Shown: one piece after another, positions 37,101 to 45,050 of the stretch
How the letters are laid out: each line of letters opens with the position of its first letter
How positions within the stretch are numbered: position 1 is the stretch's first letter
Assembly (NCBI GenBank): GCA_027484445.1
Contig: JAIXSY010000007.1
Location: 1-64,000 of the forward strand
Direction: 5' to 3'
Source: Verrucomicrobiaceae bacterium
Lineage (GTDB): Bacteria; Verrucomicrobiota; Verrucomicrobiia; Verrucomicrobiales; Verrucomicrobiaceae
DNA: 64,000 nucleotides
Notes under the pieces: model-generated
Database searches by the model: none
The model's input: the letters and a program-made list of their open reading frames with translations, nothing else
What the model was told of the DNA's origin: nothing
Program-made: the position numbers and the translations under genes

Positions 37101-40100
37101 GGGCACGAGATCGAAGGCACAACCTTCTTCACCGTGCGCGGAGCGGGCTTTGAAGAAGGAAAGGACTACCGCTTTGATGACCTCGAACTCATCACCGAGA
37201 AGGAAGAGTATGCTCCTGGTGAAGAAGTGGCGGTTAACATCAACACCAACCGCCCCGGCAGCACCGTGGCGCTCTTCCTTCGTGCCCAAAACGGCACCTA
37301 TCCCGAGCCGGTGTGGCTGAAACTGGAGGGCAAAAGCACCACGCATCGCTTCACGCTCACGGAGGCGGATCAGCCCAACCTCTTCCTCGAAGCCTACACC
37401 ATCAGCGACGCCAAGGTTCACAACGTCACCCGTCAAATCATCGTGCCACCGAAGAAGCGCATCGCCACCGTGGAGCTGATGCCGGATGCGGAGACGTATC
37501 TGCCGGGTCAAGGGTCAAAGGTCAAAGTGCGGGTCAAGGATGCAGATGGGAAACCCTTCGTAGGGCAGGTCGTGCTCACGGCCTATGACAAGGCGCTGGA
37601 ATACATCTCCGGCGGCAGCAATCAGGGTGACATCCGGCCTTTCTTCTGGGGCTGGAAACGGAGTCATTATCCGCAGGTGGCGGACTCGCTGCGTGAGGTG
37701 GAGACCAGGATGCAACGAGAAGGCGAGAAGGGGATGGATATGCTCGGGGCGTTTGGGGGTGAGGTGGCGGAGAGTGGAGCAGAGACTTTCGGCATGGCAG
37801 GAGCGACCTTGAAAGTCGCATACGACAGTCGCTATTCTGGAGACACACGACGGTCTAAGGCAGCCATGCCGATGGCTGCAATGGCCGCACCTGCACCAGC
37901 CTCAGCACCAGCAGATGCATTTGCCGCAGGTGCCCCGCCTCCTTCGCCAGAAGCAGCAGGCGGTGAAGCCCAAGACCCCCAGCCCATGATCCGCACGAAC
38001 CTCGCCGATAGTGCAGTGTGGGTGGCGGATTTCGTCACGGATGCGAAGGGCGAGGGCGAGCTGAATTTCAACCTGCCGGAAAACCTCACCACCTGGAAGC
38101 TGCGCTCCTGGGTCATGGGACCACAGACGCAGGTGGGGGAGGCGGCGGTGGAGGTCATCACGCGGAAGAACCTCATGGTCCGCCTGCAAGCCCCGCGCTT
38201 CTTTGTGGAGAAGGACGAGGTCGTCATCTCCGCCAACGTCCACAACGAGATGGACGTAGCGCAGGAGGTGAAGGCGGTGCTGGAGCTTGAGGGTGGGGTG
38301 CTGCAAAAAGTGGCTTCGGCTTCAGCCGAATCAGAAAAAGACCTTTCGGCTAAAGCCGAAACTACTTTGGCCGCCCACTCCGAGCACCGCTTCGACTGGC
38401 GCGTGAAAGTCATCGGCGAAGGCGAAGCCAAAATCCGGGTCAAAGCCCTCGCGCAAAAAGACAGCGATGCCATGGAGATGACCTTCCCGGCTTACACGCA
38501 TGGGATGCTCAAGACGGACTCCTGGAGCCTCGCGCTGCGGCCTGATCAGGCGAGCGGCAAGATCACGTTGAACGTGCCCGCCGAGAGGAAACCCGAGCAG
38601 TCGAGATTGGAAGTGCGTTACTCACCGACGCTGGCGATGGCGCTCGTGGATGCCCTGCCTTACCTCGTCGATTATCCGTATGGCTGCACCGAGCAGACGC
38701 TGAACAAGTTCGTGCCGACGGTGATCACCTTGAACGTGCTCAAGGACCTCGGAGTGGATTTGAAGGATGTGAAGAAGCGTGGTGCAGCCATCCCGGCTGC
38801 GGATCAGAGGCAGCCGAGACAGCTGCACCACACTCAGAATCCGGTCTTCGATGAAGAAGAGGTCATGAAGATGGCGAAGGCCGGGCTCAAGAAGCTCGAA
38901 GCCATGCGTGGCAGCGACGGCGGCTGGGGTTGGTTCCCCGGAGGACGTGAGTCATCGCCCCACATCACGGCGCTTGTGCTGCATGGGCTGAAAGCAGCGG
39001 AGCGGGCACGCTTTGACCTGAATGATGGCATTGTGCGGAATGGGATCGAATTCCTCAAACGCCACGAAGCCGAAGAACTGCGCCGTTTGAAGCTGCCGGA
39101 GAAGGACAGGAAGCACAAAAGCAGCCCCGACAACCTCGACGCGCTCATTCATTGCGTGCTCGTGGAATACAAAGAGGGCGACAAAGCCATGCGCGGCTTC
39201 CTTTATGAAAAGCGGAGCAACCTCTCGCGCTACAACCTCTGCCTGCTCGGGCTCGCCTGCCATGCGGTCGGCGAGAAAGAACAGCGCGACATGTGCCTGC
39301 GGAATGTGCGGCAGTTCTTGAAGCAGGATGACGAAAACCAAACCGCCTGGCTGGAGCTGCCGCAGGGCGGCTGGTGGTATTGGTGGGATGATGCCATCGA
39401 AACTCAGGCGGCGTTCCTGCGCTTGCTCGTGACGGCTGAGCCGAAGGGCGAGACCGCCGCACGCCTCGCCAAATACCTGCTCAACAACCGCCGCAACGGC
39501 ACCTACTGGAACAGCACGAAGGACACGGCGGCGGTGATCGAATCGCTGGCGGAGTTCATGAAGGCGAGCGGCGAATCCGAGCCGAAGCAGACGGTGGAGT
39601 TGCTCGTCGATGGCAAGTCGCAGACGAAGGTGGAGATCACGAAGGAGAACCTCTTCACCTTCAACGGCAGCTTCGTCCTCGAAGCCGACGCTTTGACCAC
39701 TGGCGAGCACACGATCGAGCTGCGCAAGCTGGGCGAATCCCCGCTCTACGCGAATGCCTACCTCACCGTCTTTTCCCAAGAAGACATGATCCCCGCCGCC
39801 GGGCTGGAGGTGAAGGCGCGGAGGAAGTTCTACAAGCTCATCGAAGAGAAGCCCGATCAGCAGGTCGCGGGCTCGCGCGGCGAAGTTGTGACTCAGCGCG
39901 GGCTGAAATACCGACGTGAAGAGATCGCCACTGATGCGCAGATCAAGAGCGGCGACCTGATCGAGGTGGAGCTGAGCATCGAGAGCAAGAACGACTACGA
40001 GTATGTGCTGATCGAAGACAGGAAGCCTGCTGGATTCGAGACCGTGGAAGTGCAGAGTGGTTGGAGCTACGAGGGCTTGGCGAGCTACAAGGAATTCCGC

Positions 40101-40277
40101 GACGAGAAGGTCGCCTTCTTTGCTGAGCGCCTGCCCCGAGGCACCCACAACCTGCGCTACCGCGTCAAAGCCGAGATCCCCGGCCGCTTCAGCGCCCTGC
40201 CGACCAAGGTCGAGGCGATGTATGCGCCCGAGCTGAAAGGCAACTCCGACGAATGGAAGGCGCGGATCGTCGAATGA
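34125..40277 (+). CDS. Bacterial alpha-2-macroglobulin (large form)
   Basis: About 2050 residues, a periplasmic or exported protease trap. Signal peptide MNTARLLLLAILFAATSSAQ. An N-terminal helical repeat-like region and several MG domains follow (DRPVYRPNQEVKWKAWARL is the MG2-type motif), then a bait-like Ala/Pro-rich linker at about 1240-1285. The A2M domain (DSAVWVADFVTDAKGEGE) and the thioester motif PYGCTEQT with Cys near residue 1521 come next, and the thioester-binding domain ends the protein. Residues ~1397-1412 lie in a palindromic element. No lipobox is seen. The penicillin-binding protein 1C gene often linked to bacterial A2M is absent. The frame opens at a TTG two codons earlier. 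Confidence 0.92.
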   Translation: MNTARLLLLAILFAATSSAQTAAKALSQVRKLNEQGNHREAADLGKAALAKPDATGELLEVTVEALGELGADQEQEELIELAVKTHPKKWDVLYEAGKAYLEALVGNGSLMDGKFVRGEGGDWRNQKSTSLRDRVRALQLLEKSWAGLPLGADSDSRKAVLEALADAVGSNAQHSSSPWELIYLTDLSTLPGYDDESGLDEPTEGYPVDAEGAPVFFKAAESWEAAKNDGERLLWVLEEMAKISPDAARDARQQIAQLTKAWFSVQTLAGYGFRFDAGEDEGSTKSSIATLHTLKDDETVAKLATGPKRFALPFEANFIRLYQMLAEDEAASADMRIAAWLEIADELRDRRQYSRAVEALTKAMFLEEDTEQKKGIQAQLDQITGNWGRFEPQAAMPAGKEAKLQVVFRNAKKVSLSARKVDVTKLLADTEAYLRSEPQEQEWQKTNVSAIGQRLLEKDGEKYLSKPVAEWTQDLEPRANHGDKRVKVPTPLKDAGAYLVEGTFEGGNKTRVLVWLEGLVIVKTMQANAAHYFVADAVTGAPVAGATVKFFGYKQEWGRSGLMSREKRIYGFKDIQATTDEHGQVKVTESKMNEYNWLIRASAADGRLAYLGFEGLYFNDSREHFAEQTRLYSITDRPVYRPNQEVKWKAWARLVGYDPKLNTNKFAGSSIQVTISDPRGEELLKKTYKADDSGAFNDSIMLGDEATLGQYSIEFVWKRPLVEDDYLGDHTFRVEEYKKPEFEVKVEAPDKPLALGDTFEVKVKADYYFGGPVKQGKVKYKVQRSAHTDRWFPMGRWDWLFGSGHGWRASYYDWYPGARNWCFCIPRYPWVRWHSDPPELVAEGEAALKEDGTFTVKIDTALAKELHGNEDHRYEIEAEVTDASRRTIFGKGSVLAARRPFEVYVSLDRGYYNAGDSGSVSIHARTLDGREVKATGELKLYRITYAKDGTPAEEAVHTAKISLTTDKPMAEEKMTFAKGGQYRLSAKLKDEAGHEIEGTTFFTVRGAGFEEGKDYRFDDLELITEKEEYAPGEEVAVNINTNRPGSTVALFLRAQNGTYPEPVWLKLEGKSTTHRFTLTEADQPNLFLEAYTISDAKVHNVTRQIIVPPKKRIATVELMPDAETYLPGQGSKVKVRVKDADGKPFVGQVVLTAYDKALEYISGGSNQGDIRPFFWGWKRSHYPQVADSLREVETRMQREGEKGMDMLGAFGGEVAESGAETFGMAGATLKVAYDSRYSGDTRRSKAAMPMAAMAAPAPASAPADAFAAGAPPPSPEAAGGEAQDPQPMIRTNLADSAVWVADFVTDAKGEGELNFNLPENLTTWKLRSWVMGPQTQVGEAAVEVITRKNLMVRLQAPRFFVEKDEVVISANVHNEMDVAQEVKAVLELEGGVLQKVASASAESEKDLSAKAETTLAAHSEHRFDWRVKVIGEGEAKIRVKALAQKDSDAMEMTFPAYTHGMLKTDSWSLALRPDQASGKITLNVPAERKPEQSRLEVRYSPTLAMALVDALPYLVDYPYGCTEQTLNKFVPTVITLNVLKDLGVDLKDVKKRGAAIPAADQRQPRQLHHTQNPVFDEEEVMKMAKAGLKKLEAMRGSDGGWGWFPGGRESSPHITALVLHGLKAAERARFDLNDGIVRNGIEFLKRHEAEELRRLKLPEKDRKHKSSPDNLDALIHCVLVEYKEGDKAMRGFLYEKRSNLSRYNLCLLGLACHAVGEKEQRDMCLRNVRQFLKQDDENQTAWLELPQGGWWYWWDDAIETQAAFLRLLVTAEPKGETAARLAKYLLNNRRNGTYWNSTKDTAAVIESLAEFMKASGESEPKQTVELLVDGKSQTKVEITKENLFTFNGSFVLEADALTTGEHTIELRKLGESPLYANAYLTVFSQEDMIPAAGLEVKARRKFYKLIEEKPDQQVAGSRGEVVTQRGLKYRREEIATDAQIKSGDLIEVELSIESKNDYEYVLIEDRKPAGFETVEVQSGWSYEGLASYKEFRDEKVAFFAERLPRGTHNLRYRVKAEIPGRFSALPTKVEAMYAPELKGNSDEWKARIVE
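38315..38361. repeat. REP-like palindrome pair inside the alpha-2-macroglobulin gene
   Basis: TTCGGCTTCAGCCGAA (38315-38330) and TTTCGGCTAAAGCCGAAA (38344-38361), translated in frame as SASAESEKDLSAKAET. A third sequence family with the same paired-palindrome layout and a CTAC right border. Confidence 0.75.
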
Positions 40278-40289
40278 TGTTTTTTGAGG

Positions 40290-41537
40290 TTATCCTTCCG
40301 AACTTGGCAGACTGCCGCGCAGCAGGCGTGCCCTTGTTTTTTCCCAAAACGGAAAGAATCCGGATCGCGCCAGCGGAAACATCTCCGCATCCCACGGGCG
40401 ACGGATGAGATGCAGCATGATGTTTTGCTGAGCCAGCCGTGTTCGCAATTGCTTCACCACTTGGGCCACAGGCCCCACGGTCGGTGCCATGGCCACGACA
40501 TGATTTAACCCACGCTCCAGGGCCCAATTTGTGAGAGCCGTGGCTGTGCAGGCAGCATCTTGGATCACGGTTTCGCAGGCAAAGTGCCGACCCGCGCGCA
40601 GGATTCCGTCTTGCAAAGCCTGTGCCAGAGAAGCTTGGCGCAGGGCACTGAGGCCCAGGCGGGTGTAAGAGGCTTGGCTGGTGATGGCAGCAACTGATGT
40701 AGGGCGCAAGCTGCGAAGCGGGCTAGTCTCCAGGCTGGCGTCTTCCGCATGCAGCCAAAGGCCGATGCGTTGTGCCAGAATCGGGGGCTGTTCAGGCCAT
40801 GGTTGCAGCTCATGACAATTCGGTGTAGAAAGATCGTTAGGCAAAACGGCAGTGACATGCTCATCATCAAGCTGTTTCAAACCCGTCTTGTCTTGAAGCA
40901 ACTCTGGCGCGCACCATCTCTCCAGATTGCTTCGGCGAACGAGGTAGGTTTTGCCTGCTGTCTGAAGACCCGCGACCCAACGCCAGGACAAGGTGTTGCT
41001 GGCCGGATCGGCATCCAGCAGATGCTGAAAGAAGAAGTCTGCTCCCAACTCCCAGGGCAGCCTTTCCACATGAATCCAAAAGCTAGCCCACCACATGCGG
41101 GCATGATTGTGCAGGTAGCCGGTCTGAATCAGCTCCTGGGCAAAGCGGTCCATGATCGCGACTCCGCTCTGCCCTGAGGCCACCGTTTGGCAGCGCCTGA
41201 GTGTCGCCGCGTCCAGGTGCTGACGCAGATGATGCACACGACTCCGCCATTCCTGCCAAAGCTGCGGACGCATCTCCAGCCAGCCTTTCCAGTAGCTGCG
41301 CCAGCAGACCTCTTGCAGCCACTTTTCCACGCGCTCAAACTCATGATGTTTCAGCGTCTCACGGACGATTTCCTCAGGGCGAAGCAAGCCAAAGCGAATC
41401 GCAGGCGAAAGCCGGGAAACCCCGCGATGGTCTAGCGTCACGGCATTGCGCTGACTGGCATAACGCTGGACCTGAGGTTGAAAGTCGCGCCAACGAGACA
41501 AAGCGCTATCACGCGTGAGGGGAAAGTCATCCGACAT
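40290..41537 (-). CDS. Photolyase/cryptochrome-like protein with FAD domain first
   Basis: 415 residues. Residues ~1-235 carry the photolyase FAD-binding helical domain: VSRLSPAIRFGLLRPEEI, YWKGWLEMRPQ, TGYLHNHARMWWASFWIHVE RLPWELGADFFFQHLLDADP ASN. In classical photolyases this domain is C-terminal. Here the C-terminal ~180 residues (RIGLWLHAEDASLETSPLRS ... WALERGLNHVVAMAPTVGP ... SGFFPFWEKTR) look like an alpha/beta domain similar to the usual N-terminal antenna domain, as if the order were reversed. Repair activity is therefore likely but not proven. Convergent with the alpha-2-macroglobulin gene, 12 bp apart. Confidence 0.8.
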   Translation of the reverse strand: MSDDFPLTRDSALSRWRDFQPQVQRYASQRNAVTLDHRGVSRLSPAIRFGLLRPEEIVRETLKHHEFERVEKWLQEVCWRSYWKGWLEMRPQLWQEWRSRVHHLRQHLDAATLRRCQTVASGQSGVAIMDRFAQELIQTGYLHNHARMWWASFWIHVERLPWELGADFFFQHLLDADPASNTLSWRWVAGLQTAGKTYLVRRSNLERWCAPELLQDKTGLKQLDDEHVTAVLPNDLSTPNCHELQPWPEQPPILAQRIGLWLHAEDASLETSPLRSLRPTSVAAITSQASYTRLGLSALRQASLAQALQDGILRAGRHFACETVIQDAACTATALTNWALERGLNHVVAMAPTVGPVAQVVKQLRTRLAQQNIMLHLIRRPWDAEMFPLARSGFFPFWEKTRARLLRGSLPSSEG

Positions 41538-41574
41538 GAAAGCGCAAACGCGCCGCAGCGCGCGCTGGGTGCGA

Positions 41575-41952
41575 TCAGAACTGACCCGTGCGCAAAAGCA
41601 CCAGCGTGCAGGCCTCTTCCGTCACTATGCCTTCCGCTTGCAGCTTTTGAGCTAGGTCAGGATTCTCCGCTCCTGGATTGAAAAGAACCCGTCCAGGCCG
41701 CAGCGATAAGAACTTCTCCAGCAAGCTCGAAGAGTTCGCCGACCCGACGTAGATCGTCAGCGTATCGACCCTTCCCTGAACAGCGCTGAGATCCTGAAGC
41801 ACCGGATGACCCTCGATTTGCTGAAGTCGCGGATGGACCAGGATGACTTCGTGACCGTGGGCAATGAGCTGCTGCATCGCCAGATAGGCATAGCGCTCAG
41901 GGCGATCACTCGCGCCGAGCAGCACAACACGTTGAGGGGGATTCGATGGCAT
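41575..41952 (-). CDS. CoA-binding domain protein
   Basis: About 125 residues. A Rossmann-like fold with VVLLGASDRPERYAYLAMQQ LIAHGHEVILVHP and VLFNPGAENPDLAQKLQAEG IVTEEACTLVLL matches the CoA_binding_2 family (YccU-like). Cytoplasmic, role unknown. The frame opens four codons upstream. It lies just downstream of the two-TM protein gene on the same strand. Confidence 0.85.
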   Translation of the reverse strand: MPSNPPQRVVLLGASDRPERYAYLAMQQLIAHGHEVILVHPRLQQIEGHPVLQDLSAVQGRVDTLTIYVGSANSSSLLEKFLSLRPGRVLFNPGAENPDLAQKLQAEGIVTEEACTLVLLRTGQF

Positions 41953-41960
41953 GGTTCCGA

Positions 41961-42332
41961 TCAAGAACGCGGTGCGGACTCATCCAGATCACGCTCAGTG
42001 TCGAGATGAAACACATGCAGCACCCGATGCGCCACCGGAGCGAGCACGATGCCCATGACTGTGATGAACACCAACCCGCTGAAGAGAGCGTAGCCACTGG
42101 CAAAAAGCTTCGCCGCGTCGCTATCCAAACGGTTGACCGGCCCCATGCCCCCCAGGATCATGGAGGCATTCAGCAGCGAATCCAACCAACCCAACCCAGC
42201 GATGTAGCGATAGCCCATCACCCCCAAGGCTAATGCGCTCAGAGCCACTGCCGCAGCGACACTAGCAAAGCGAATCAATCGGCCTAGAAAAACGAGACGA
42301 CTGGCGAGCGGGTGAAGGCGTGATTCAAACAT
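41961..42332 (-). CDS. Small two-span membrane protein, ion-channel-like
   Basis: About 123 residues. A first hydrophobic helix (ASVAAAVALSALALGVMGYR Y), a short segment ASMILGGMGPV and a second helix (ALFSGLVFITVMGIVLAPVA HRVLHVFHLD) resemble the pore unit of two-TM potassium channels, but no TVGYG filter is present. Identity is uncertain. The ATG giving MFESRLHPLA is preferred over the longer frame from 42461. Next to the CoA-binding gene. Confidence 0.5.
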   Translation of the reverse strand: MFESRLHPLASRLVFLGRLIRFASVAAAVALSALALGVMGYRYIAGLGWLDSLLNASMILGGMGPVNRLDSDAAKLFASGYALFSGLVFITVMGIVLAPVAHRVLHVFHLDTERDLDESAPRS

Positions 42333-42741
42333 AGCACTGCGATTAAAGGTCAGGCGAAGAGGTGGTTGCAAGATGCAAGTTGCCTGATCCCGCCCGAAGT
42401 CTGCTCCCCACCGCATCGCAGCAGCCCACGCTTCGCTCATGCATCCTAACCTGAGCTTCACTCAGTGCCATTCTACATGGATCGCTCCGCCATCATCCCT
42501 CACGCATCATCCCCTTAACCCATCGGATCGCTTCGAGCGCCGAATTGGAATAAAAAACAAGCCCGTGCGTGCTATCAGCCTCAACGGACTCGGGAATGTT
42601 CATCAAGGACGAATCGCATGTCGTTGCTCCGCTGCGCTTAGCCATAGGAACCCTTTCATGCCTATTCATAACCCACGGTTTAGGAGTGAAAATTTGTTCG
42701 GTTTGCCTGGCAAGAATGACCACGTTTCTCTCCGAAACTGC
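42333..42741. other. Intergenic, no gene recognised
   Basis: Short frames on both strands lack homology or clear starts. It presumably holds the promoter of the leftward genes at 41575-42332. No RNA gene or terminator was recognised. Confidence 0.4.
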
Positions 42742-43833
42742 TCAGCCGTCACTTGGGTCATCCGGTTCATCTTTCTCCACCAGATCAGGCGTGCTCGGGT
42801 AGTCGCCGAGCAGCTTCGTCCACTTCTGAGCTAGCTCCGCAGCGGCGGGCATGAGCCTCTGATATTTCTCCGCATACTCCGCCTGCGCATAACCACGCGG
42901 CACCGGCTGATCATGGAGCTGGGTAAAGAGCCAGGCCAGCAGACGCGCATCCTTGCGGGGCAAGCCGCTCCACTTCTGGCTGCGTTGTAGCCAGTAAAGC
43001 ACGCCCCAGTTCACCATCGGATCATCATGCAGCTTCCAGGGGCGGCGGCTGAAATGCTCTTCATAGAGCTGGGCCAACTGCCCATAAGTCCCACGCCCCA
43101 GAGGATGCTCACACTCCAGGGCCTTATCCCACCTGCCGCCGTCAAAGCGCAGCACCGCAAAGACCACCTCATCACAGCTAAGCTCCGGTTTCCACGTCAT
43201 GGGTGGGATGCCCATGCGGCCTGAGGTGACGTCCAGGAAATCATCCAGTTCCTCCACCGCTTCCGTATTGCCGCGTTTGGCGGCGGTTTTCACTACCAGC
43301 TTCGCCAGATGCAGCAGCATCTTCCGTTCTTCCGTCCCATGCTGTGGCAGTTGCAGCTCCTTCGCGATCTGCTGGGCGGTCTTGCCTTGAATTTGGAAAG
43401 CAGGCGGTGTTCCAGCGGGGTCTTCCACATGAAAGAGGGCATTGAGATACACGGAGACACTGCTCATCGCCGCGCTGCCGAAGTGCTCCGGGGGGCGTGA
43501 CTGCCAGAGGGCCGGACACAATTGCCGCAGCCACTCAAACTCCACGTGGCTGATCACCACGCAGCGGTCCGTGTCTGGCGCGTTGGGAGACAGGATGCGA
43601 GCGATGAGGTAGTCCTTGCCCCGGTGGATCACGCGCAGGGGCACTTCCATCATCTGCACGCCTTCCGCGTAGCCGGTGATCCACACCTCCAGCGTTAGCA
43701 GCCCCTTGCCGCTCTTGTGGGGTGTCACGGTCCTGACATGGCACGGGCAGCAAAAAGGCACACAGCGTTCCCCCACATAACCGGGGATCATCTGCCAGCC
43801 ATACCAGGAACGAGGATGCAGGGTGAAACTCAT
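42742..43833 (-). CDS. Hypothetical protein
   Basis: 363 residues, no signal peptide or membrane span, rich in Trp/Pro/Leu. It begins MSFTLHPRSWYGWQMIPGYV with Cys residues (CVPFCCPCHVRTVTPH), which might bind metal. No domain recognised. A hairpin-forming repeat lies upstream (43864-43924). Confidence 0.65.
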   Translation of the reverse strand: MSFTLHPRSWYGWQMIPGYVGERCVPFCCPCHVRTVTPHKSGKGLLTLEVWITGYAEGVQMMEVPLRVIHRGKDYLIARILSPNAPDTDRCVVISHVEFEWLRQLCPALWQSRPPEHFGSAAMSSVSVYLNALFHVEDPAGTPPAFQIQGKTAQQIAKELQLPQHGTEERKMLLHLAKLVVKTAAKRGNTEAVEELDDFLDVTSGRMGIPPMTWKPELSCDEVVFAVLRFDGGRWDKALECEHPLGRGTYGQLAQLYEEHFSRRPWKLHDDPMVNWGVLYWLQRSQKWSGLPRKDARLLAWLFTQLHDQPVPRGYAQAEYAEKYQRLMPAAAELAQKWTKLLGDYPSTPDLVEKDEPDDPSDG

Positions 43834-43863
43834 GATTGGATCGGCGGTCAGGGGGATGTTTTA

Positions 43864-43924
43864 GGCAGGAGAATGGGGGCAAAAGAATGGCTTCACCCCA
43901 TTTTCTTGTCCTCATTCTTCTGCC
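43864..43924. repeat. Imperfect 27-bp inverted repeat
   Basis: Arms 43864-43890 and 43898-43924 pair at about 22 of 27 positions around a 7-base loop. The arm contains GCAGGAGAATGGGGGC, the same motif as the inverted repeat inside sbcD (29182-29242), so this is a dispersed palindrome family. It lies between the unknown genes at 42742 and 43988. Confidence 0.75.
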
Positions 43925-43987
43925 AATCCTGCTTGGGTAAACGCTCAGGTATGGCTGGCGGCATCAGGCAGCTGCGACATCGCCTCC

Positions 43988-44257
43988 TCATTCTTTGGCC
44001 CGATTTGACGCGATATCCAGATTGCACAGGTCGATGCAGTAGGTGTGCGCTGCCCGACTGATGCGGTCTGCCAGCCGACTCAGTTGCTCGGGTTCCCAAT
44101 TCGAAATGCCTGGATAAAACCTCAGTGCGATCTCCCCGAGCGCTTTTTCCGTCGCTTCAAAGACTTGCTGATTCAGCGCCACCTCGTCCTGCATCGCATT
44201 GAAGGCGGCATCGAGTTCCCACAGGTCCGATTCAGGTATTTCAGGTGAGTCAGGCAT
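43988..44257 (-). CDS. Hypothetical small acidic protein
   Basis: 89 residues, mostly predicted helical (LDAAFNAMQDEVALNQQVFEA TEKALGEIALRFYPGI), no signal or membrane segment. It starts 30 bp downstream of the type ISP C-terminal fragment on the same strand and may have been a partner of that enzyme. No family recognised. Confidence 0.55.
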   Translation of the reverse strand: MPDSPEIPESDLWELDAAFNAMQDEVALNQQVFEATEKALGEIALRFYPGISNWEPEQLSRLADRISRAAHTYCIDLCNLDIASNRAKE

Positions 44258-44287
44258 GGCGAATGGAAGGTGGTCGAACTTTGCATG

Positions 44288-45050
44288 TCAAATCTCCAGC
44301 CCCGGCAGCCCATTCACGATCTTCATCGTTTCCAGGCTCACGGTGATGACACGCAGGAACAGCTCCAACGGATACTTGGAATTATTCATGGTTTCGGTGG
44401 CCCAGAGGTTGGCGTCGTTCACGATGCCGCTGTCTTTATCTTTGCTGACACTCTGGCGCTCCATGACCCATTCGAGGGCGGGCTTGCCGTTCACCACGTA
44501 TTCGTAGGCTTCCACGGGGATGTCCCGGAGGGTGACGAAGTCGTTGTAGATGACGGTGGTCTTGTCGTTGATGGACTTGTTGGTCTCGGGGTCGCGGGTT
44601 TTGGCGAACTTCATCTTTTCGACGCGGTAGGCCTGTAGAACGGACATTCCTGTCCGTTGTTTGGATGCCTCATCACGGGCTGAAAAGCCCGTGCTACGTT
44701 CAATCGTCACGCCTTCATAACAGGGCACGGTTTCGTAGTTGAGGTGCCAGTGGGCGAGGTCGCGGCCTGCCTTGGAGAAGGCCTTGAAGTCGGCGAAGCG
44801 CTTCACGGCGGGGATGCGGGGGAGTTCCTTGCCGAGGTTGTCGGCGTAGCGGCTGCGGTAGTCTTGGGAGTGCAGCAGACCGTAGATGTAGTAGAAGAGG
44901 TCTTCTTTGGTGATCGTGTCGCCCTCGCCTGGCGTGGGGTAGGCCGCCTGGAAGTGTTTCAGGCCCGCGTCGCTGATGCCGTCGCGCCGGGTGGTGTTTC
45001 GATCGGGGATCGGGCTATCATGAGTGAATTGCCTGCTGCCTTCGTAACCG
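44288..45050 (-). pseudogene. C-terminal fragment of a type ISP restriction-modification enzyme
   Basis: The reading frame (open to 45088) carries the conserved end of type ISP / large helicase-methyltransferase enzymes: DGISDAGLKHFQAAY, ITKEDLFYYIYGLLHSQDYR SRYADNLGKELPRIP, HLNYETV, YRVEKMKFAKT, TVIYNDFVTLRDIP, ALEWVMERQSVSKDKDSGIV ND, FLRVITVSLETMKIVNGLP. Everything upstream (most of the helicase, the methyltransferase and the target recognition part) is missing, and the frame is cut where the RNA ligase gene begins. The N-terminal part of the same kind of enzyme lies at 47612-48649. A palindromic element (44639-44693) sits in frame within it. Confidence 0.8.
44639..44693. repeat. REP-like palindrome pair in the type ISP C-terminal fragment
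   Basis: AACGGACATTCCTGTCCGTT (44639-44658) and CACGGGCTGAAAAGCCCGTG (44674-44693), with GTAG just left and CTACG just right. It reads in frame as ERSTGFSARDEASKQRTGMS between CYEGVTI and YRVEKM, two motifs that are normally close together. Same layout as the kdp elements. Confidence 0.85.

Noticed and set aside
38952..40148. 398-codon open frame opposite the alpha-2-macroglobulin gene
   Set aside because: Antisense shadow of a conserved protein; no domain or start signal.
42439..42834. 131-codon open frame
   Set aside because: No homology, and it overlaps the end of a larger gene on the other strand.
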